This document shows positions 6,144 to 12,822 of a stretch of 12,822 nucleotides of DNA, piece by piece (the stretch's first letter is position 1; each line of letters begins with the position of its first letter). The notes below the pieces were generated by a model, which saw nothing but the letters and a program-made list of their open reading frames with translations, made no database searches and was not told the DNA's origin. The stretch comes from Collinsella sp. Lineage in GTDB: Bacteria; Actinomycetota; Coriobacteriia; Coriobacteriales; Coriobacteriaceae. The translations under genes and the position numbers were made by a program. The stretch lies in assembly GCA_019425005.1 (NCBI GenBank), contig JAHYYK010000059.1:1-12822 (forward strand), read 5' to 3'.

Positions 6144-7055
6144 ATGAACAACGGATTGTTTACGTACTTAGCAGCATTGCTATTGTTTGGCTCCAACGGC
6201 ATCATCGCCGCTGCCATCGCGCTGCCGAGCTCCGATATCGTACTGTTGCGCACGTTTTTGGGCGCTCTCACCCTTGCCGCCATCCTCTTCATAACCAAGC
6301 GCCATAACCTGCAGGCTCCGTCTCGCCCCCGCGAGGCCGCAGCGCTCATCGTCTCGGGCGCCGCGCTGGGCGCCAGCTGGATTTTCCTGTTCCGCGCCTA
6401 TCAGACGATCGGCGTTGGTATCTCCTCGCTGTTGTATTACTGCGGCCCCATCATCGTTATGGCCCTCTCCCCGCTCATTTTTGGCGAAAAGCTGACCGGC
6501 GGCAAAATCGCTGACTTTGTCGCCGTCGCCTGCGGTGCTTTTCTCATTGCAGCGCAAGGTCTAGGCGGCAATATGCCCATTGCGGGCATCGTCTGTGGAA
6601 TCGCCTCGGCCTTCTGCTATGCATTGATGGTCATCGCCAGCAAGGGTGCGCCGCACATCGAGGGCCTCGAGAACTCCGCACTCCAAGTGAGCGCCGCCTT
6701 TGTGACCGCACTGGCCCTCACGCTCATCACGCAGGGCGCTCCCTCGTTCCTGTCCGCCGGCGTCGCCGCCAGCATTGATTGGCGCGCCGTCGCTATGCTC
6801 GGCGTCGTCAACACCGGCATTGGTTGCCTGCTCTACTTTAGCGCCGTCGCCAAGCTGCCCGTCCAGACCGTCGCCGTCGTCGGCTACCTCGAGCCGCTTT
6901 CGGCGGTCGTGTTCTCGGCCGCCCTTTTGGGTGAAGCCATAACACCGGTCCGCCTGATGGGCGCCGCGCTTATCATCGGCGGCGCAATTTTTTGCGAACT
7001 CGCCGGCAAACGCGCAAACGCCAAGGCTGGCATCGCCCAGACAGCACGTGCTTAA
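6144..7055 (+). CDS. EamA-family (DMT superfamily) transporter
   Basis: 303 residues arranged as about ten membrane helices in two repeated five-helix halves, the standard EamA layout and length. The first half includes the family-typical SWIFLFRAYQTIGVGISSLLYYCGPIIVMALSPLIFGEKL. The second half ends with VVGYLEPLSAVVFSAALLGEAITPVRLMGAALIIGGAIF, where the GYLEPL and GE signatures of the domain are clear. Members export amino acids or other small metabolites across the inner membrane; the substrate is not predictable here. The ATG is preceded by GAGGGG ten bases upstream. The divergent LysR gene is its likely regulator. Confidence 0.92.
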   Translation: MNNGLFTYLAALLLFGSNGIIAAAIALPSSDIVLLRTFLGALTLAAILFITKRHNLQAPSRPREAAALIVSGAALGASWIFLFRAYQTIGVGISSLLYYCGPIIVMALSPLIFGEKLTGGKIADFVAVACGAFLIAAQGLGGNMPIAGIVCGIASAFCYALMVIASKGAPHIEGLENSALQVSAAFVTALALTLITQGAPSFLSAGVAASIDWRAVAMLGVVNTGIGCLLYFSAVAKLPVQTVAVVGYLEPLSAVVFSAALLGEAITPVRLMGAALIIGGAIFCELAGKRANAKAGIAQTARA

Positions 7056-7083
7056 AAGCCCCTGCTTTGAAATGCTACCTGCG

Positions 7084-7118
7084 TAGATAAATAATCCCCA
7101 GCTGAGGATTATTGTCTA
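7084..7118. other. Imperfect inverted repeat in the eamA-kup gap
   Basis: TAGA plus AATAATCC (7084-7087, 7090-7097) pairs with GGATTATT plus TCTA (7106-7113, 7115-7118), leaving a small bulge and an 8-base loop. It lies 28 bases after the eamA stop. No T run follows on the plus strand, so it is a poor intrinsic terminator. It could be a weak terminator, a leader hairpin or a protein-binding site. A TATAAA (7152-7157) further on may be the kup -10 box, but no good -35 box accompanies it. Confidence 0.4.
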
Positions 7119-7212
7119 AAATAACCCGATGTGCCAAACTGCTCTTGTATGTATAAAGACGGCATAAAGTTTTTTGTCCTAGACAGATAACCGGATGTCT
7201 AAGGGAGTCCTC

Positions 7213-9444
7213 GTGGCACACAACAAACTGGAGGCAAACCTCCAAGACCAGCGCGGGCAAGGCGGGCACGGAGCCATCCCCCTCTCCGCTGGCATGCTGC
7301 TCGTAACGCTCGGCGTCGTCTATGGCGACATCGGCACGAGCCCCATGTACACCATGAAATCAATCGTCGCCAACAACGGCGGCATCGGTACCGTCAGCGA
7401 GGACATGATCCTGGGCGCGCTTTCGCTCGTCATCTGGACCATGACGCTCGTGACCACGGTCAAGTACGTGGTAATCGCCATGAAGGCCGACAACCACAAC
7501 GAAGGCGGCATCTTCGCCCTGTTCAGCCTCGTACGCAAGGTGGCACCATGGCTGATTCTGCCCGCCATGATCGGCGGCGCGGCGCTGCTCGCCGACGGCA
7601 TCCTCACCCCCGCCGTCACGGTCACCACAGCCATCGAGGGTCTGCGCACCATCGAATGGGGCCATGCGCTGCTGGGCGACGGCCAGACCAACGTCATCAT
7701 CATCACCATCATCATTATCTGCGGCCTATTTGCCATGCAGCGCGCCGGCACCTCGTCAATCGGCAAGCTCTTCGGCCCGCTCATGACGCTGTGGTTCCTG
7801 TTCCTGGCAGGCGCCGGTCTGTTCAACATGCTCGGCAACCTGTCCATCTTGCGCGCGCTCAACCCCATCCGCGGCATTATGTTCCTGTTCTCGCCCATCA
7901 ACCATTCGGGCATTATGGTGCTCGGCTTTGTCTTTCTGTCGACAACCGGTGCCGAGGCACTCTACTCGGACATGGGCCACGTGGGCAAGGCAAACATCTA
8001 TGCATCCTGGCCATTTGTTAAGGCGGCCCTTATCCTCAACTATCTGGGTCAGGGAGCTTGGCTACTCGCCAATAACTCCAACCCCCAGATGCTCGCGATG
8101 GATATCGTCAACCCGTTCTACATGATGCTTCCCGAGCCCCTGCGCCCCTTTGCCATCGTGCTTTCGGCCGTAGCGGCCATCATCGCCTCGCAGGCGCTCA
8201 TCACCGGCTCGTTCTCGCTGGTATCCGAGGCAACCCGTCTCAATCTCATGCCGCACCTGCGCATCCACTACCCCAGCGACACCAAGGGCCAGCTCTATAT
8301 TCCGCTCGTCAACAACATCATGTGGGTCGGCTGCATCTTCATCGTGCTGCTGTTCCAGAACTCCGAGCGCATGGAGAGCGCCTACGGCCTCGCCATCACC
8401 GTGACCATGCTCATGACCACGACGCTTTTGACGAGCTATATCGCCGGCATCCTCAAGCACAAACTGGGTGCCTGCGTCTTCGCACTGCTCTTTGGCGCCA
8501 TTGAGCTGTGCTTCTTTGCCTCGTGCCTCACCATGTTCTTTGACGGCGGCTATGTCATGATCTTCTTGGCCGCGCTGCTGTTTGGCCTTATGTACGTGTG
8601 GCGCCGCGGCACCGCCATCGAGCGCACGCAGACCATCCTGCTGCCCGTCTCCAAGTACATTGACCAGCTCGACCGCCTGCGCAACGACGAGACCTATCCC
8701 GTGCTTGCCGACAACCTGGTGTTCCTCACCAACAGCCCCGACCCGCTCACGCTCGACCGCGATGTGCTCTATTCCATCTTGGATAAGCATCCCAAGCGCG
8801 CCAAGGCATACTGGTTCATCAACGTGTACGTTACCGATGAGCCCTATACGCACGAGTATTCCGTCGAGACCTTTGGCACGGACTTCCTGTTCCGCGTGCG
8901 CCTGGACCTGGGCTTTAAGGTCAACCAGCGCATCAATGCCTACCTGCGCCAGATCGTTGGCGACCTGATGGCATCGGGTGAGCTGCCGCCGCAGCATCAC
9001 ACCTACTCCATCTACGAGACACGCGGCAACGTGGGCGACTTCCGTTTTTGCATGCTGCGCAAGATGCTCGCCCCCGAAACGGACATCAACCGCAACGACC
9101 ACCGCGTGATGGCCATCAAGTACGCCGTCCGCCGCGCCTGCGGAAGCCCGGCACGCTGGTACGGTCTAGAGAACTCGGCCATCATCATCGAGTACGTGCC
9201 CCTCTTTGCCCGCATGCGCCCGGCAGTCAAACTCGTGCGCACCCAGGTGCCGCTCGAAGTTCAGATCGAGGAAGCCGAGGAAATGGAAGTCGACATCTTC
9301 TCGGACGACTTGGTCAACGGCAACGAGGCCGGTAGAAACATGAACGTCGATCCCACCGAGCTGCTCGAGAGCGTCGCCGATACGCCCGAACAGCAACAGC
9401 TCGACGGCCTCGAGAGCGAACAACTCAACGACGTCAACTTCTAG
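7213..9444 (+). CDS. Kup low-affinity potassium uptake transporter
   Basis: 743 residues from a GTG at 7213, chosen because GGGAG (7203-7207) sits five bases upstream; the ATG at 7195 has no ribosome binding site and places that motif inside the gene. The Kup signature is clear: VVYGDIGTSPMYT at 36-48, then NHNEGGIFALFSLVR and ADGILTPAVTVTTAIEGL. About twelve membrane helices are followed by a soluble C-terminal domain from about residue 480. Kup proteins import K+ with protons. At 743 residues it is longer than the roughly 620 of E. coli Kup. The extra length is mostly a very acidic, glutamine-containing tail (EEAEEMEVDIFSDD to the end) whose role is unknown. It is a single gene with a strong terminator and no recognisable c-di-AMP riboswitch in the short leader. 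Confidence 0.95.
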   Translation: MAHNKLEANLQDQRGQGGHGAIPLSAGMLLVTLGVVYGDIGTSPMYTMKSIVANNGGIGTVSEDMILGALSLVIWTMTLVTTVKYVVIAMKADNHNEGGIFALFSLVRKVAPWLILPAMIGGAALLADGILTPAVTVTTAIEGLRTIEWGHALLGDGQTNVIIITIIIICGLFAMQRAGTSSIGKLFGPLMTLWFLFLAGAGLFNMLGNLSILRALNPIRGIMFLFSPINHSGIMVLGFVFLSTTGAEALYSDMGHVGKANIYASWPFVKAALILNYLGQGAWLLANNSNPQMLAMDIVNPFYMMLPEPLRPFAIVLSAVAAIIASQALITGSFSLVSEATRLNLMPHLRIHYPSDTKGQLYIPLVNNIMWVGCIFIVLLFQNSERMESAYGLAITVTMLMTTTLLTSYIAGILKHKLGACVFALLFGAIELCFFASCLTMFFDGGYVMIFLAALLFGLMYVWRRGTAIERTQTILLPVSKYIDQLDRLRNDETYPVLADNLVFLTNSPDPLTLDRDVLYSILDKHPKRAKAYWFINVYVTDEPYTHEYSVETFGTDFLFRVRLDLGFKVNQRINAYLRQIVGDLMASGELPPQHHTYSIYETRGNVGDFRFCMLRKMLAPETDINRNDHRVMAIKYAVRRACGSPARWYGLENSAIIIEYVPLFARMRPAVKLVRTQVPLEVQIEEAEEMEVDIFSDDLVNGNEAGRNMNVDPTELLESVADTPEQQQLDGLESEQLNDVNF

Positions 9445-9464
9445 TGACGTCACAAATCAACGAC

Positions 9465-9507
9465 AGCGGCCCTGCACCTCACGAGAGACGCAGGGCCGCT
9501 TTGCATT
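9465..9507. terminator. Terminator between kup and bsh
   Basis: AGCGGCCCTGC (9465-9475) pairs perfectly with GCAGGGCCGCT (9490-9500) over 11 bp with a 14-base loop, followed by TTGCATT. It lies 20 bases after the kup stop and 23 bases beyond the stop of the convergent bile salt hydrolase gene, so it can serve both. The T tract is short. Confidence 0.8.
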
Positions 9508-9523
9508 GCAGTAAAGCTAGCGG

Positions 9524-10489
9524 CTACGAACGGCGCGGCTCGGGAACCACGAGCCTATCGGAGCTCGCGCCCTCGGCATCCATCAGGCTCACGTAGCGAA
9601 TCGACGGATCCCCATACATCGCGTAGTAATAATTGCCCGTGCACGCGCTAAAGCATCCGGTGTAGATAGTCTTCTCGAACTTGCCATCGCCCATCCTGGA
9701 CGCTCCCTCGATCATCACCACGCCCTCGAGCGAGCGGAACATGCGAACGACGTTTTCGGTCTCGCTCTCCTTTTGTGGGTAATTGGCATTGAGGTACGCC
9801 GCCTTTACAAAACGGCTCGGCGAATAGCAATCGCCCGGAATGCCGCGCATGCCGGCACCGGCTCCATAGGGCTTAAGCTCGGCGCCACGCCATGTCGCCG
9901 TCTGCGGAAAATCGCTTGTGGCGGTGATATAGGTGCGGAGGTTTTCCATGTGCCACGGGAAGGTGGGCTGATTGGCGAGGGTGTCGACCGGATCGCCGTA
10001 TACATGCAGGCCGTCAGCCATCATCTCGACCACGATGCTGCGCTGGCTGTCGCCGATAATCCAATGGAGCAGCGACACGCCCAGCCCCTCTCCGGCAGAT
10101 TTGGCGACAATCACCGTATCGCGCAGCGCAGCCTCGACCTCGTCGACCGTCGAGAACGTCGCTGCCACCCACAGGGGAAACTCATAGGCTGCGATATTGG
10201 TCTTGCCGTCGACAGGGTCCTCGGCGTACTCGGCATAACCCGGGAAATTGAGACCCGCCACGGCGAGGCCTGCATCGTTGCCGCAGTCGAAGAACATAGG
10301 GTAGTTCTTGTAATCGATGCACATACCGATCACCGCGTGTGCCGCTGTCGCGTCGTCGATAAACGAATACGGAATGTGAAACCCGCGCGGCATCACGCGA
10401 ACCTGTTGGCCGTAGTCAAAGCTCCAGTCGAGGTTGCGGCCCAGATACATGTGACCAGAATTATCGGTAAATCGGATACTCGTACACAT
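9524..10489 (-). CDS. Bile salt hydrolase (choloylglycine hydrolase family)
   Basis: 321 residues from the ATG at 10489 (MCTS), preceded by TAGGAGG at 10500-10494. This start matters because Cys2, exposed after Met removal, is the N-terminal nucleophile of this Ntn hydrolase; the longer frame from 10552 would bury it. Other active-site residues are in place: Arg18 and Asp21 (GRNLDW), Asn81 (AGLNFPGYAEY), Asn173 in ANQPTF, and Arg225 in SRFV. The enzyme hydrolyses the amide bond of glycine- or taurine-conjugated bile acids, normally in the cytoplasm; no signal peptide is seen. The family also contains penicillin V acylases; the AGLNFPGYAEY and SRFVKAAY segments favour bile salt hydrolase. It is a single gene bounded by terminators, which points to a gut lifestyle. 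Confidence 0.92.
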   Translation of the reverse strand: MCTSIRFTDNSGHMYLGRNLDWSFDYGQQVRVMPRGFHIPYSFIDDATAAHAVIGMCIDYKNYPMFFDCGNDAGLAVAGLNFPGYAEYAEDPVDGKTNIAAYEFPLWVAATFSTVDEVEAALRDTVIVAKSAGEGLGVSLLHWIIGDSQRSIVVEMMADGLHVYGDPVDTLANQPTFPWHMENLRTYITATSDFPQTATWRGAELKPYGAGAGMRGIPGDCYSPSRFVKAAYLNANYPQKESETENVVRMFRSLEGVVMIEGASRMGDGKFEKTIYTGCFSACTGNYYYAMYGDPSIRYVSLMDAEGASSDRLVVPEPRRS

Positions 10490-10546
10490 GGCGCCTCCTA
10501 GCTTTACGTTCTTGCTAAGTTCATTGTCTCCAAACAAAAAGGCGCT

Positions 10547-10588
10547 AAACACAAAAGCCCGGACATGACAACAATGTCATGCCCGGGC
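10547..10588 (-). terminator. Intrinsic terminator of the second deformylase-like gene
   Basis: On the minus strand GCCCGGGCATGACA (10588-10575) pairs with TGTCATGTCCGGGC (10570-10557) over 14 bp with one G-T wobble and a 4-base loop. The T-rich run TTTTGTGTTT (10556-10547) follows. This is a textbook terminator, 33 bases after the stop at 10621, and it separates that gene from bsh downstream. Confidence 0.92.
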
Positions 10589-10620
10589 CAAAAGAGACGA
10601 AGTGCGGTGCTGTAGTCACC

Positions 10621-11040
10621 CTAGACAAGTTTACCTTGGCAGTGGTCGATCATATGCTGGATCATCTGTGCCTCAAAGCCCGCGTAGTCACGGCGGCACT
10701 CCTTCATCTTGCCGTCGACAATCTGGTCAAAGGCAACCTTGCACTTGATATAGCGCGTGGACTTGGTGACCTCCTCGTGCGTCAGGCAGCTCTCCTCCAT
10801 CTTGCTGGCGCCCAGGCCAAACACCAAACGGGGGTTGTAGAGCACGTGGGGCTCGCCGGCGTCGTCCAGATAGACGCAAACCTTCTTGGTAACGCCAATC
10901 TGGTTAGCGGCAAGGCAGCCGGCATCGTCGAGCGACTTGATGGTATCGATCAGGTCCTGTGCGACCGACTCGTCCTCGACGGTCGCAACCTCGCAACGCT
11001 GGGACAGGATAGCCTCGTCGTGGCAAAGCTCTTTAATCAT
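10621..11040 (-). CDS. Peptide deformylase-like protein lacking the catalytic Glu
   Basis: 139 residues from the ATG at 11040 (MIKEL), chosen because GGAGG sits five bases upstream; an ATG at 11052 overlaps that ribosome binding site. The fold is that of peptide deformylase and similar in layout to the paralogue at 2998-3408, sharing MIK starts, AANxIGV, YNP, and IQHxIDHCxG near the end. Motif I is standard (GCLAANQIG, 41-49). Motif II reads ESCLT, keeping metal ligand Cys85. Motif III reads QHMIDH (128-133): both metal-binding His remain, but the catalytic Glu is Met130, confirmed in the DNA as CAT ATG ATC. The Glu is essential in characterised deformylases, so deformylation activity is doubtful. 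It may bind metal or formyl-peptide without catalysis, or have another job. The gene is intact with its own terminator, so it is unlikely to be simple decay. Confidence 0.85.
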   Translation of the reverse strand: MIKELCHDEAILSQRCEVATVEDESVAQDLIDTIKSLDDAGCLAANQIGVTKKVCVYLDDAGEPHVLYNPRLVFGLGASKMEESCLTHEEVTKSTRYIKCKVAFDQIVDGKMKECRRDYAGFEAQMIQHMIDHCQGKLV

Positions 11041-11073
11041 ACGTTCCTCCATAGGGGTCGTTGTAACCGCTTA

Positions 11074-11079
11074 AGTATA
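11074..11079 (-). promoter_or_regulatory. Possible -10 box of the second deformylase-like gene
   Basis: TATACT reads on the minus strand 34 bases upstream of the ATG at 11040. The sequence where a -35 box should lie (around 11097-11102) is a poor match. The divergent 193-bp gap to the purine permease gene also holds a weak TATAGT (11173-11178) on the plus strand. Confidence 0.35.
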
Positions 11080-11233
11080 CGGTACCCACACATTTTCATA
11101 CGGAAAATACCGCCCGTCCGCTACAAAGCGCCGAACATCAACATGTGAGGAACAGCAAGGTTGTAAAGGCGATATAGTAAGTGAGTTCGTGTCAATTGGC
11201 CTAAACTCGGGGCCGAACAAGGAAAGGGTATGC

Positions 11234-12544
11234 ATGGACGAACTATTTCACGTCAGCGAGCGTAAGTCCACAATCGGGACCGAACTTCGCGCTGGACTGA
11301 CAACGTTCCTGGCAATGGCCTACATCATTGCCGTCAACCCCGCGGTGCTCTCGGGCGCCGGCATCGATGCGGGGGCGCTCGCCTGCGCCACCTGCCTGGG
11401 CGCCGGCATCATGACCATCTGCATGGGCATCTTCGCCAACCGCCCGCTCGCCTGCGCGTCGGGCTTAGGCGTCAACGCGATGATCGCTGGAATCACCACC
11501 ACCGTCTGCGGCGGTGACTGGCACGTGGCCATGAGCGTCATCTTCCTTGAGGGCGTCGTCATCTTGCTGCTCGTGCTTTGTGGCCTGCGCGAGGCCATCA
11601 TGGACGCCATCCCGGTTGTCCTGCGTCACGCCATCTCGGTGGGTCTGGGCCTGTTCATCGCCATGATTGGCCTGTGCGATGCCGGCATTATCACCGCTGG
11701 CGCCGGTACACTCGTCGGTCTGGGCGACATCACCTCCCCCACCTTCATCGTCGGCATCATCTCCATCCTGGTGACAGTCGCCCTCGCCTGCCGCAACGTC
11801 CCCGGCTCGCTGCTCATCGGCATCGTCGTCGCCGTCATCGCCGGTATCCCCCTAGGTGTGACCCAGGCTCCGACCGGTATCATCGCCCCGCTCGACTTCT
11901 CGAGCATCGGTGGCCCCATCGCCGACGCCGGCGGCGTGCCTGCCATCGTCAAGGTCCTTACCGACCCCGCGCTCCTCGTCATCTCGTTCTCGCTGCTCAT
12001 GAGCGACTTCTTCGACACCATGGGCACCGCGATGGCCGTGGCCAAGCAGGGCGAGTTCCTCACCGACGACGGCAACGTCGAGAATATCAAGGAGATCCTG
12101 ATCGTCGACTCCGCCGCCGCTGCTGTGGGCGGTTTCATGGGCGTCTCCTCCATCACCACCTTCGTCGAGTCCACCTCTGGCGCTGCCGACGGTGGCCGCA
12201 CGGGCCTCACCTCCGTCACCACCGGCGTGTTGTTCATTCTCGCCGCGTTCTTCTCCCCCATCGTCACCATCGTTTCCAGCGCCGCCACCTGCGGTGCTCT
12301 GGTCTACGTCGGCTACCTCATGATGAGCGAGGCCTCCGAGATCGACTGGTCCGACGTGTCGCAGGGTTTCCCGGCGTTCATGATTGTCGCCGGCGTGCCC
12401 TTCACCTACTCCATCTCTGCCGGCATTGGCCTGGGCTTTATCGCCTACGTGATCGTCGCGCTCTTTAAGGGCGAGGCCTCCAAGATCAAGCCGCTCATGT
12501 GGATCGCAGCCCTCGCCTTCCTCGTCTACTTCTTTGTAGCGTAG
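11234..12544 (+). CDS. Purine permease, AzgA/PbuG-type NCS2 family
   Basis: 436 residues from the ATG at 11234 (MDELF), preceded by the purine run AAGGAAAGGG; an upstream in-frame ATG at 11189 has no ribosome binding site. It is strongly hydrophobic with about 12-14 membrane segments. Family landmarks are TTFLAMAYIIAVNP (23-36), the GLGVNAM loop, SLLMSDFFDTMGT (compare VDFFDTIGT) and SSITTFVESTSGAADGGRTGL. AzgA/PbuG-type proteins import hypoxanthine, guanine or adenine with protons for salvage. Which base is used here is not decidable from the sequence. No purine riboswitch is recognisable in the leader. A clear terminator follows. Confidence 0.93.
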   Translation: MDELFHVSERKSTIGTELRAGLTTFLAMAYIIAVNPAVLSGAGIDAGALACATCLGAGIMTICMGIFANRPLACASGLGVNAMIAGITTTVCGGDWHVAMSVIFLEGVVILLLVLCGLREAIMDAIPVVLRHAISVGLGLFIAMIGLCDAGIITAGAGTLVGLGDITSPTFIVGIISILVTVALACRNVPGSLLIGIVVAVIAGIPLGVTQAPTGIIAPLDFSSIGGPIADAGGVPAIVKVLTDPALLVISFSLLMSDFFDTMGTAMAVAKQGEFLTDDGNVENIKEILIVDSAAAAVGGFMGVSSITTFVESTSGAADGGRTGLTSVTTGVLFILAAFFSPIVTIVSSAATCGALVYVGYLMMSEASEIDWSDVSQGFPAFMIVAGVPFTYSISAGIGLGFIAYVIVALFKGEASKIKPLMWIAALAFLVYFFVA

Positions 12545-12570
12545 CGGCAAAGCTGCCAAAGCAGAACACC

Positions 12571-12611
12571 AAAGCGCGGAGTCGCATCGAGCGGCTCCGC
12601 GCTTTTCTTTT
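12571..12611 (+). terminator. Intrinsic terminator of the purine permease gene
   Basis: A 15-bp stem (12571-12585 with 12591-12605, one G-U wobble) is built on AAAGCGCGGAG and CTCCGCGCTTT with a 5-base loop, and ends in TTTTCTTTT. It lies 26 bases after the stop codon. Confidence 0.94.
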
Positions 12612-12723
12612 AAAGCCAGGCAACGCACGGACGCGCGATGTATTGCTTCCCGAGTTTTGGACATTTTGCCCTCAAAACGGCACTACCGCCGGCTACATCC
12701 TGCAGATATGCTGGGCGTAATCG

Positions 12724-12736
12724 CATAGGCCCTATG
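12724..12736. other. 13-bp hyphenated palindrome upstream of the last gene
   Basis: CATAGG and CCTATG flank a single C, 15 bases before the start codon at 12752 and just upstream of the ribosome binding site GGGAG (12742-12746). It could be an operator or a small leader structure. The rest of 12612-12723 has a GTTTTG...CAAAAC inverted pair near 12654-12678 but no gene or convincing promoter. Confidence 0.35.
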
Positions 12737-12751
12737 AGGATGGGAGTAACC

Positions 12752-12822
12752 ATGGCCGCCTTGTTCACGACCCCCAAGCGCAATGACAAAACCTCTGGAG
12801 CCCATTTTGTCGAGCCCGACGT
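12752..12822 (+). CDS. Start of an unidentified gene, cut by the window end
   Basis: An ATG with GGGAG five bases upstream opens a frame that stays open for the remaining 71 bases. The first residues read MAALFTTPKRNDKTSGAHFV, then EPD. There is no signal peptide and no recognisable motif in the 23 complete codons visible. The clear ribosome binding site and the terminator upstream support a real gene start, but the function cannot be stated. Confidence 0.6.
   Translation, partial: MAALFTTPKRNDKTSGAHFVEPD

Noticed and set aside
7056..7212. c-di-AMP (ydaO-type) riboswitch upstream of kup
   Set aside because: These often precede K+ transporter genes in Gram-positives, but the gap is short and its only visible structure is one simple imperfect inverted repeat.
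8062..9102. 346-residue minus-strand open frame
   Set aside because: It is antisense to kup; the composition (many His, Gly and Asp) is typical of a shadow of a GC-rich membrane-protein gene.
11041..11233. Purine riboswitch upstream of the permease
   Set aside because: I looked for the conserved junction and loop sequences of the purine aptamer and could not find them; only short unrelated complementarity is present.
11852..12664. 270-residue minus-strand open frame, and other frames over the purine permease
   Set aside because: Shadows of the permease gene; they also run through its terminator.

Overview
The window looks like a piece of an intestinal Coriobacteriia chromosome, most likely Collinsella or a close relative. 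This is inferred from high GC content, strong AGGAGG-type ribosome binding sites, a bile salt hydrolase, an AlaA aminotransferase with an N-terminal helix-turn-helix, and two short peptide-deformylase paralogues. No species marker such as rRNA is present. I see no phage, insertion sequence, CRISPR array or tRNA. It reads as ordinary chromosome with several unusual protein architectures.

Layout. 1-313 is non-coding and rich in repeats: hairpins, copies of a GAACGTCCCCAA-type repeat, and a roughly 99-bp nested palindrome. 314-1225 (-) encodes an acidic / MarR-like winged-helix / RGG-repeat protein. 1378-2793 (-) is a drug-efflux MFS transporter. 2998-3408 (+) is a short peptide deformylase, convergent with 3484-5004 (-), an XRE-AlaA aminotransferase fusion; a bidirectional terminator lies between them. 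The alaA promoter carries four GTTCAATT elements that look like an operator. 5168-6025 (-) is a LysR regulator divergent from 6144-7055 (+), an EamA exporter that it probably controls. 7213-9444 (+) is the potassium importer Kup, convergent with 9524-10489 (-), a bile salt hydrolase. 10621-11040 (-) is a second deformylase-like protein lacking the catalytic glutamate. It is divergent from 11234-12544 (+), a purine permease of the AzgA/PbuG type. A new gene starts at 12752 and runs off the window.

How the genes fit together. Apart from the LysR/EamA pair these are mostly single-gene units with their own ribosome binding sites, and several have clear terminators. They are not an evident pathway. 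Themes are transport (drug, amino acid or metabolite, K+, purine), alanine/pyruvate metabolism, bile-salt deconjugation and N-terminal protein processing. The points most worth following up are the RGG-tailed MarR-like protein, the XRE-AlaA fusion with its internal start and operator array, and the two deformylases, each missing a different signature residue. Several translation starts differ from the longest open frame and are corrected here (MFS, alaA, kup, bsh, the second deformylase and the purine permease).
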